Shown one piece after another: positions 14,417-19,181 of a DNA stretch of 19,181 nucleotides. Every line of letters begins with the position of its first letter. Position 1 is the stretch's first letter. The stretch comes from CAYJRR01 sp964372275 [NCBI: uncultured bacterium] (GTDB lineage: Bacteria; CAYJRR01). The notes under the pieces are model-generated. The model saw only the letters and a list, made by a program, of their open reading frames with translations, did not search any database and was not told the DNA's origin. Both the position numbers and the translations under genes were made by a program. The DNA is taken from the NCBI GenBank assembly GCA_964372275.1, contig CAYJRR010000088.1, forward strand, positions 1 to 19,181, written 5' to 3'.

Positions 14417-16564
14417 CTACGTCCCGACGCCGGCCGCCTTGCGCGGCGTCCGCGACGCGAGGATCGCCAGCGCCTCGTCGCGGGTGAGCGACTTCTTCTC
14501 CAGCAGGCGCGCCGCCATCTCGTCCAGCAGGGCGCCGTTCTCCTCGAGCAGGCGCTGCACCCGCGAGTTCTGCTCGCGCAACAGCTGGTCGATCGCCTCG
14601 TCGATGCGCCGAGCGCGTTCGGGGGAGGGGGGGCGCGGAGCCCCTTCGCGGGCGGGGGCGAAGGAGCGCAGGTCGACGCCGTCCCCCATCCCCAGCTCCT
14701 CGATCATCAGCCGCGCGATCTCGGAGGCGCGGCGCAGGTCGTCCCAGGCTCCGATCGAGACGTCGGCGCAACGCAGCCGTTCGGCGATCCGCCCGCCGAG
14801 GCAGACGGCGAGGTCGTCGAGCAGGTCGGCGCGGGTGGTGACGTAGCGGTTCTTCCGCACCTCCTGCAGCACGTAGCCGAGGCGGTCCTCCTCCTCGGTC
14901 TCGATCGTCACCTTCTCGAAGGGGGAGGCGTTGGGCAGGAGCAGGGCGCAGAGCGCGTGCCCGGTCTCGTGGATGGCGATCGTCCGCTCCTCCTCCGGGG
15001 TAAGCGTCCGTTTCGCGCCGCGGGTCTTCATCGCCTTGTCGATCTCGGCCGCGTCGATCACGAACTTCTCCCGGCCGCCGCGACGGATCTCCTCCCGCTT
15101 CAGCGCGCGGAACAGCGCCTGCAGGTGGTCGCCGGTCCAGCGCCCGCCGAGTTCCGGGTCGACCGCGCCGCCGGTCCGCCGCACCAGGTGCTCCAGGCCC
15201 AAGTCGTCGATGTTGAGCCGGAACCGGTCGCGGTAGATGCGGGCGATCTCCCGCCGGTCGTCCTCGACCGGCCAGGGGATGTCGATCACGAACTCGAATC
15301 GCCCCGGCCGGAGCAGCGCCGGATCGAGCGACTCGACGAAGTTGGTCGTCCCCACCACGAACACCAGCTCCTCGCGGCGGAAGCCGTCCATCTCGGTCAG
15401 GAGTTGGTTGACGATCGAGTGGTCGACGCCGTTGCCTCCTTGGTAGAGACCCCGTGAGCTGGCGATCGAGTCGAGCTCGTCGAAGACGATCACCGCCGGC
15501 GCCGCGCGGCGCGCCCGCGCGAAGATGCGCCGAAGGTTCTCCTCGCTTTCGCCGTACCACTTCGATTTGAGCTCCGGACCGCTGACGACGATGCAGGTGG
15601 CGTCGATCGCCGTGGCGAGCGCCTTGGCGAAGAAGGTCTTGCCGGTCCCCGGCGGCCCGGAGAAGACGATCCCGCGGGGGAGGAGCCCCTCGATCGCCTT
15701 GACCTCCTCCTCTCCGAGCCCGGCGTCCTTGCGGCGGAGCAGGGAGAGGATCTCGCTCTCCAGCTTCTCCTTCACCGCGGCATAGCCGCCGATGTCGGCG
15801 CGGAGGTCGACCCGCGGCACCTCCATGTCGCCGGTCAGCGTCATCTCGCGGATCTCGCGCAGGAGCTCCACCCGCGAAGAGGGGTGCGCCGGGTCGAAGT
15901 CGAGCCGGTTCTCGAGCTGCGCCAGGATCCGCCGCAGCTTGATCACGTTCACCCCGGACACGAACTTGTAGAGCGAATAGGGATCGAACTCGTCGACCCC
16001 CAGCTTGCGGGCCTCCTGCCGGCGCACCAGCTTCGGCAGCGACTCGCGCGGGATCCCGATCAGGAGCCGCCGGGCGGTGAAGAGGTCCTCGACCACCTTC
16101 GGGATCTCGAACGACGGGTCCTTGAATCCGAGGACGACCGCGTCCGGATTCTCGTAGAAGCGGGCGATCGCCTCGCGCGCCTCCATCGACAGCCCGGACT
16201 TGGTGGTGGTGGTGAGGATGTCGAGGTGCGGGACGACGACGACCGTCCCCCGCTCGGCGGTGAGGACGGCGTCGCCCAGCTCCAGCAGGACATTGGAGAG
16301 GACCGATCCGCCGCGCTCCCCCTCCTTCGGGCGGCCGGCCAGGAGTTTCACCGTCTTGGGCTCGCCGCGCGCGGCGTCCTTCAGCCGATCGCGGAGCTTC
16401 CGGTAGAGGAACTGGACGATCTGTTTGTCGCACTCGACCAGGACCGAAAGCCCGCGCCGCAGCTTGGCTTCGACCCAGTCGAGCGAGTCGCCGTAGGCGA
16501 TCTCGACGGCGTCGTCGGGTTCGAGCTCCTCCGGAAGGGAGGCGAGGCGAACGCTGCCCGGCAT
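14417..16564 (-). CDS. Soluble FtsH-like AAA+ zinc metallopeptidase of the ternary system
   Basis: This enzyme unfolds proteins with ATP and degrades them. In the 715-residue form, Walker A GPPGTGKT is at 303-310, Walker B VFDE ends at 363, sensor TTN at 406-408, and arginine fingers lie in RPGRFE near 419-422. The M41 zinc site HETGH is at 532-536, with the third-ligand Asp near 609 in GAWDDLRRAS. All active residues are present. Unlike classical FtsH there are no N-terminal membrane helices. About 250 residues precede the AAA domain instead, including VVVVPHLDILTTTT, which looks like a degenerate nucleoside-triphosphatase module. The start at 16564 has GGAG four bases upstream. Alternatives at 16624 (ATG) and 16669 (GTG) add 20 or 35 basic residues. 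It is the first gene of the five-gene operon. Confidence 0.93.
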   Translation of the reverse strand: MPGSVRLASLPEELEPDDAVEIAYGDSLDWVEAKLRRGLSVLVECDKQIVQFLYRKLRDRLKDAARGEPKTVKLLAGRPKEGERGGSVLSNVLLELGDAVLTAERGTVVVVPHLDILTTTTKSGLSMEAREAIARFYENPDAVVLGFKDPSFEIPKVVEDLFTARRLLIGIPRESLPKLVRRQEARKLGVDEFDPYSLYKFVSGVNVIKLRRILAQLENRLDFDPAHPSSRVELLREIREMTLTGDMEVPRVDLRADIGGYAAVKEKLESEILSLLRRKDAGLGEEEVKAIEGLLPRGIVFSGPPGTGKTFFAKALATAIDATCIVVSGPELKSKWYGESEENLRRIFARARRAAPAVIVFDELDSIASSRGLYQGGNGVDHSIVNQLLTEMDGFRREELVFVVGTTNFVESLDPALLRPGRFEFVIDIPWPVEDDRREIARIYRDRFRLNIDDLGLEHLVRRTGGAVDPELGGRWTGDHLQALFRALKREEIRRGGREKFVIDAAEIDKAMKTRGAKRTLTPEEERTIAIHETGHALCALLLPNASPFEKVTIETEEEDRLGYVLQEVRKNRYVTTRADLLDDLAVCLGGRIAERLRCADVSIGAWDDLRRASEIARLMIEELGMGDGVDLRSFAPAREGAPRPPSPERARRIDEAIDQLLREQNSRVQRLLEENGALLDEMAARLLEKKSLTRDEALAILASRTPRKAAGVGT

Positions 16565-16568
16565 TTTT

Positions 16569-16572
16569 CTCC
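16569..16572 (-). promoter_or_regulatory. Shine-Dalgarno GGAG favouring the 16564 start of the FtsH-like gene
   Basis: Read on the minus strand, GGCGGAG is followed by AAAA and the ATG at 16564. The in-frame starts further upstream lack an equally good element. Confidence 0.5.
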
Positions 16573-16740
16573 GCCCGTTGGGCTTGGGTAGGGGGACCTT
16601 CCCGAACCCCTCGGACTCTACCATGGCGTTGCGGGCCGGGCGCGCCCGCCCCACGGGACGCGCAGTCACCAGCCACCGTTCCGTATCACGGCATGCGAGC
16701 TGTGGTTCGGGATGGTGCGAAACTTGTAGGGCCGCGCGCC

Positions 16741-16944
16741 ATGACGGCGGGTACCTTCTGGCGCTCGAGGCCGCCCCGAGGCCAAGCCTCGGTCGAGTAC
16801 GTCCTCGTCCTCGGCGCGGTCGTGGTGGCGGTGACCGCCGCGGCCCTGATCTTCGTGCCCGCGTTCCGTCACGGAGTGGAGCGGATGCAGGCCCGGGGGT
16901 GGATCAACTGGAACCTCCCCATGGACTGGATGCCATCCTCCTAG
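16741..16944 (+). CDS. Flp/TadE-like small pilin-type protein with class III prepilin motif
   Basis: The 67-residue product has a short basic leader (MTAGTFWRSRPPRG) and then QASVEYVLVLGAVVVAVTAA. A prepilin peptidase cutting after Gly14 would leave a Gln at +1 and Glu at +5, as in type IV and Flp-type pilins. One hydrophobic helix follows, then a short Trp-rich tail (about 24 residues). Assembly or secretion partners (tadA, cpaF, prepilin peptidase) are absent here, so it is an orphan in this window. It could be a minor pilin or pseudopilin, or a TadE-like membrane peptide. An in-frame ATG at 16693 would give a 16-residue longer leader. The gene points away from the FtsH-like operon. Confidence 0.7.
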   Translation: MTAGTFWRSRPPRGQASVEYVLVLGAVVVAVTAAALIFVPAFRHGVERMQARGWINWNLPMDWMPSS

Positions 16945-16999
16945 CGGAGAAGTCGAACCTCGCCCGGGCCGGACGCGGCCATCGGGGACTCCAAGCCCT

Positions 17000-17028
17000 T
17001 TGTTTCCACGGGCGAATCGCGCTAGTGT
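17000..17028 (+). promoter_or_regulatory. Candidate sigma-70 promoter of korAB
   Basis: TTGTTT (17000-17005) and TAGTGT (17023-17028) are separated by exactly 17 bases. Transcription would start near 17035, leaving a leader of about 25 bases with the ribosome site GGAGGG at 17051-17056. Confidence 0.5.
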
Positions 17029-17059
17029 CGGCCTCTTGCGGCTGTCTCTCGGAGGGTCG

Positions 17060-18916
17060 ATGTCCGCCAGCGCATCCAGCGTCCCCACACGGAATCGGGA
17101 AGAGCTCGAGGCCGTCGTCATCCGTTTCGCCGGCGACTCCGGCGACGGAATGCAACTAACGGGTTCGGAGTTTACCAAGACCGCGGCGCTCGTCGGCAAC
17201 GACCTGGCCACCTTCCCCGACTTCCCGGCCGAGATCCGCGCGCCGGTCGGCACCACCTTCGGCGTCTCCGGGTTCCAGATCCACTTCTCCTCCCACGAGA
17301 TCTTCACCCCGGGCGACCGGCCGGACGTGCTGGTGGCGATGAACCCGGCGGCGCTCACGACCAATCTGGCCGACCTGAAGCGGGGAGGGCTCCTGGTGGT
17401 GAACACCGGCGCCTTCACTGACGGCAACCTCACCAAGGCAGGATACAAGGCGAATCCACTCGAGGACGGCTCGCTCGACGCCTACCGGTTGCTGAAGATC
17501 GACATCTCGAAGCTCACGGCCGAAGCGACGGCCCCCTCGGCCGCCTCGGCGCGGGAGAAGGCGCGCTGCAAGAACTTCTGGACCCTGGGATTGATGTACT
17601 GGATGTACGGCCGCCCGATCGAGCCGACCGAGAAGTGGATCGACGTGAAGTTCGCAAAGGTCCCCGAGGTCGCCGACGCCGACAAGCGGGCGCTCCGCGC
17701 CGGGTTCAACTACGGCGAGACGGCGGAGGTCGCGCCGTTCTACTACAGCGTTCCCAAGGCGAAGCTTCCGGCCGGGAAGTACCGGAACATCACCGGCAAC
17801 CAGGCGACGAGCTGGGGGATCGTGGCGGCGGCGCAGCTGTCGGGACTGAAGGTCCTGCTCGGCAGCTACCCGATCACGCCGGCCTCGGACATCCTCCACG
17901 AACTGTCGGCCCTCAAGCGCTTCGGGGTGCTGACCTTCCAGGCGGAGGACGAGATCGCGGCGATCGGCTCGGCGATCGGCGCCTCCTACGCCGGTGGCCT
18001 GGGCTTCACCACCTCCTCCGGTCCGGGGATCGCGCTCAAGACGGAAATGATCGGCTACGCGATCGTCACCGAGTTGCCGCTGGTGATCATCGACGTGCAG
18101 CGCGGCGGGCCGTCGACGGGCCTTCCGACCAAGACCGAGCAGAGCGACCTGCTGCAGGCGGTCTACGGCCGCAACGGCGATTCGCCGTTGCCGGTGCTGG
18201 CGGCGGCGACGAGCGCCGAGTGCTTCCACATGGTGATCGAAGCGGCCCGCATCGCGGTGACGTACATGACGCCGGTGATCCTGCTGACCGACGGTTACCT
18301 GGCGAACGGTTCCGAGCCGTGGCGGATCCCCGACATCGCATCGCTCCCCAAGATCGACGTCACGTTCCGGACCGAGACGGACGGATTCCACCCCTTCCTG
18401 CGCGATCCCAAGACGCTGTCGCGGGTCTGGGCGGTCCCGGGGACGCCGGGGCTGATGCACCGGATCGGCGGCATCGAGAAGGACTACGACACCGGAAACA
18501 TCAGCTACGCCCCGGCGAACCACGAGAAGATGACCAAGACCCGGGCGCAGAAGACGGCGAACGTGGCCGACGACGTCCCCCTGGCGGCGCTCGAGGTCGG
18601 CGAGGAGAGCGGCGACCTGCTGGTGGTCGGATGGGGCTCGACCCTCGGTGCCGTCTCTACCGCCGTGCGCAACTGCCGCGCGAGCGGCATGAAGATCTCT
18701 CACCTGCACCTGCGCTACATGAACCCGCTGCAGAAGAACGTCGGGCAGATCGTCTCGCGGTTCAAGCGCGTGCTCGTCCCGGAGATGAACAATGGCCACC
18801 TGGTGAAGATCCTCCGCAGCGAGTTCCTCTGCCCGGCGATCGGCTACAACAAGATCCAGGGAAAACCGTTCATGGTCTCCGAGGTGGAGTCGAGGATCCG
18901 CGAGGTGATGGGGTGA
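17060..18916 (+). CDS. korA: 2-oxoglutarate:ferredoxin oxidoreductase, alpha subunit (gamma-alpha fusion)
   Basis: With KorB this enzyme oxidatively decarboxylates a 2-oxoacid to acyl-CoA and reduces ferredoxin. It can also run backwards in the reductive TCA cycle. The 618-residue product joins the gamma domain first (GDSGDGMQLTG at 25-35, through FPDFPAEIRAP) and then the alpha domain. The alpha domain has the YPITPASD signature at 270-277 and the GGPSTGLPTKTEQSDL loop near 349-364, which is typical of 2-oxoglutarate enzymes. The last 160 residues form the usual C-terminal domain. The ATG at 17060 follows GGAGGG by three bases, and an upstream in-frame ATG at 17000 overlaps the promoter. korB starts seven bases after the stop. 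Substrate 2-oxoglutarate is likely but another 2-oxoacid is possible. Confidence 0.93.
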   Translation: MSASASSVPTRNREELEAVVIRFAGDSGDGMQLTGSEFTKTAALVGNDLATFPDFPAEIRAPVGTTFGVSGFQIHFSSHEIFTPGDRPDVLVAMNPAALTTNLADLKRGGLLVVNTGAFTDGNLTKAGYKANPLEDGSLDAYRLLKIDISKLTAEATAPSAASAREKARCKNFWTLGLMYWMYGRPIEPTEKWIDVKFAKVPEVADADKRALRAGFNYGETAEVAPFYYSVPKAKLPAGKYRNITGNQATSWGIVAAAQLSGLKVLLGSYPITPASDILHELSALKRFGVLTFQAEDEIAAIGSAIGASYAGGLGFTTSSGPGIALKTEMIGYAIVTELPLVIIDVQRGGPSTGLPTKTEQSDLLQAVYGRNGDSPLPVLAAATSAECFHMVIEAARIAVTYMTPVILLTDGYLANGSEPWRIPDIASLPKIDVTFRTETDGFHPFLRDPKTLSRVWAVPGTPGLMHRIGGIEKDYDTGNISYAPANHEKMTKTRAQKTANVADDVPLAALEVGEESGDLLVVGWGSTLGAVSTAVRNCRASGMKISHLHLRYMNPLQKNVGQIVSRFKRVLVPEMNNGHLVKILRSEFLCPAIGYNKIQGKPFMVSEVESRIREVMG

Positions 18917-18923
18917 AAAGACC

Positions 18924-19181
<258 letters not shown>

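Noticed and set aside
12118-14487. Plus-strand open frame (789 codons) opposite the 1250-residue protein gene and the small gene
   Set aside because: Its composition is that of an antisense shadow, it spans gene boundaries, and it has no domain signature. The minus-strand genes are supported by operon spacing and motifs.
16693-16740. Longer N terminus for the pilin-like protein
   Set aside because: It would add 16 residues (MRAVVRDGAKLVGPRA) to an already sufficient prepilin leader. The 16741 start gives a typical short basic leader, although the longer form is not excluded.

Overview
The window is very G+C-rich bacterial DNA, by eye well over 60% G+C with strong G/C preference at third codon positions. 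It carries three predicted lipoproteins, a type II NADH dehydrogenase, an anaerobic-style 2-oxoacid:ferredoxin oxidoreductase and a FtsH/MoxR multi-gene system. That mix fits a high-GC Gram-negative-type bacterium such as Myxococcota, Acidobacteriota, Planctomycetota or a candidate phylum. Nothing here fixes the phylum. I saw no rRNA, tRNA, CRISPR array or insertion sequence, and no gene-free stretch exceeds about 300 bases.

Left part (1-7855). A secreted kelch-propeller lipoprotein is followed by a type II NADH:quinone oxidoreductase (ndh). The end of ndh overlaps the end of a convergent A-type Fe-S carrier gene (erpA/iscA type). The Fe-S carrier gene and moaA (GTP 3',8-cyclase, molybdenum cofactor synthesis) diverge from a roughly 200 bp region filled with pentanucleotide GGNTC-type repeats. 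Behind moaA comes an unrecognised lipoprotein, then a MazEF-type toxin-antitoxin pair with overlapping genes. A second unrecognised lipoprotein on the minus strand has two GAATGA-N4-TCATTC palindromes of TetR/FadR type upstream of it.

Middle part (7964-16564, minus strand). Five tightly packed genes form one operon. In transcription order they are a soluble FtsH-like AAA+ metallopeptidase with an extra N-terminal domain, an 88-residue beta-rich small protein, a 1250-residue two-part protein with a repeat-encoded disordered linker, a MoxR-type AAA+ ATPase, and a protein ending in a von Willebrand A-like domain that lacks its metal-binding motif. This matches the FtsH-vWA-MoxR 'ternary systems' predicted by comparative genomics as NTP-dependent conflict or stress systems. 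I know of no experimental characterisation of them. It is the most interesting system in the window. The same pentamer repeat found in front of moaA recurs inside two genes of this operon.

Right part (16741-19181, plus strand). An orphan Flp/TadE-like pilin-type small protein with a class III prepilin motif is followed by korA and the start of korB, the two subunits of 2-oxoglutarate:ferredoxin oxidoreductase. A plausible sigma-70 promoter lies before korA. The korB gene runs off the end of the window.
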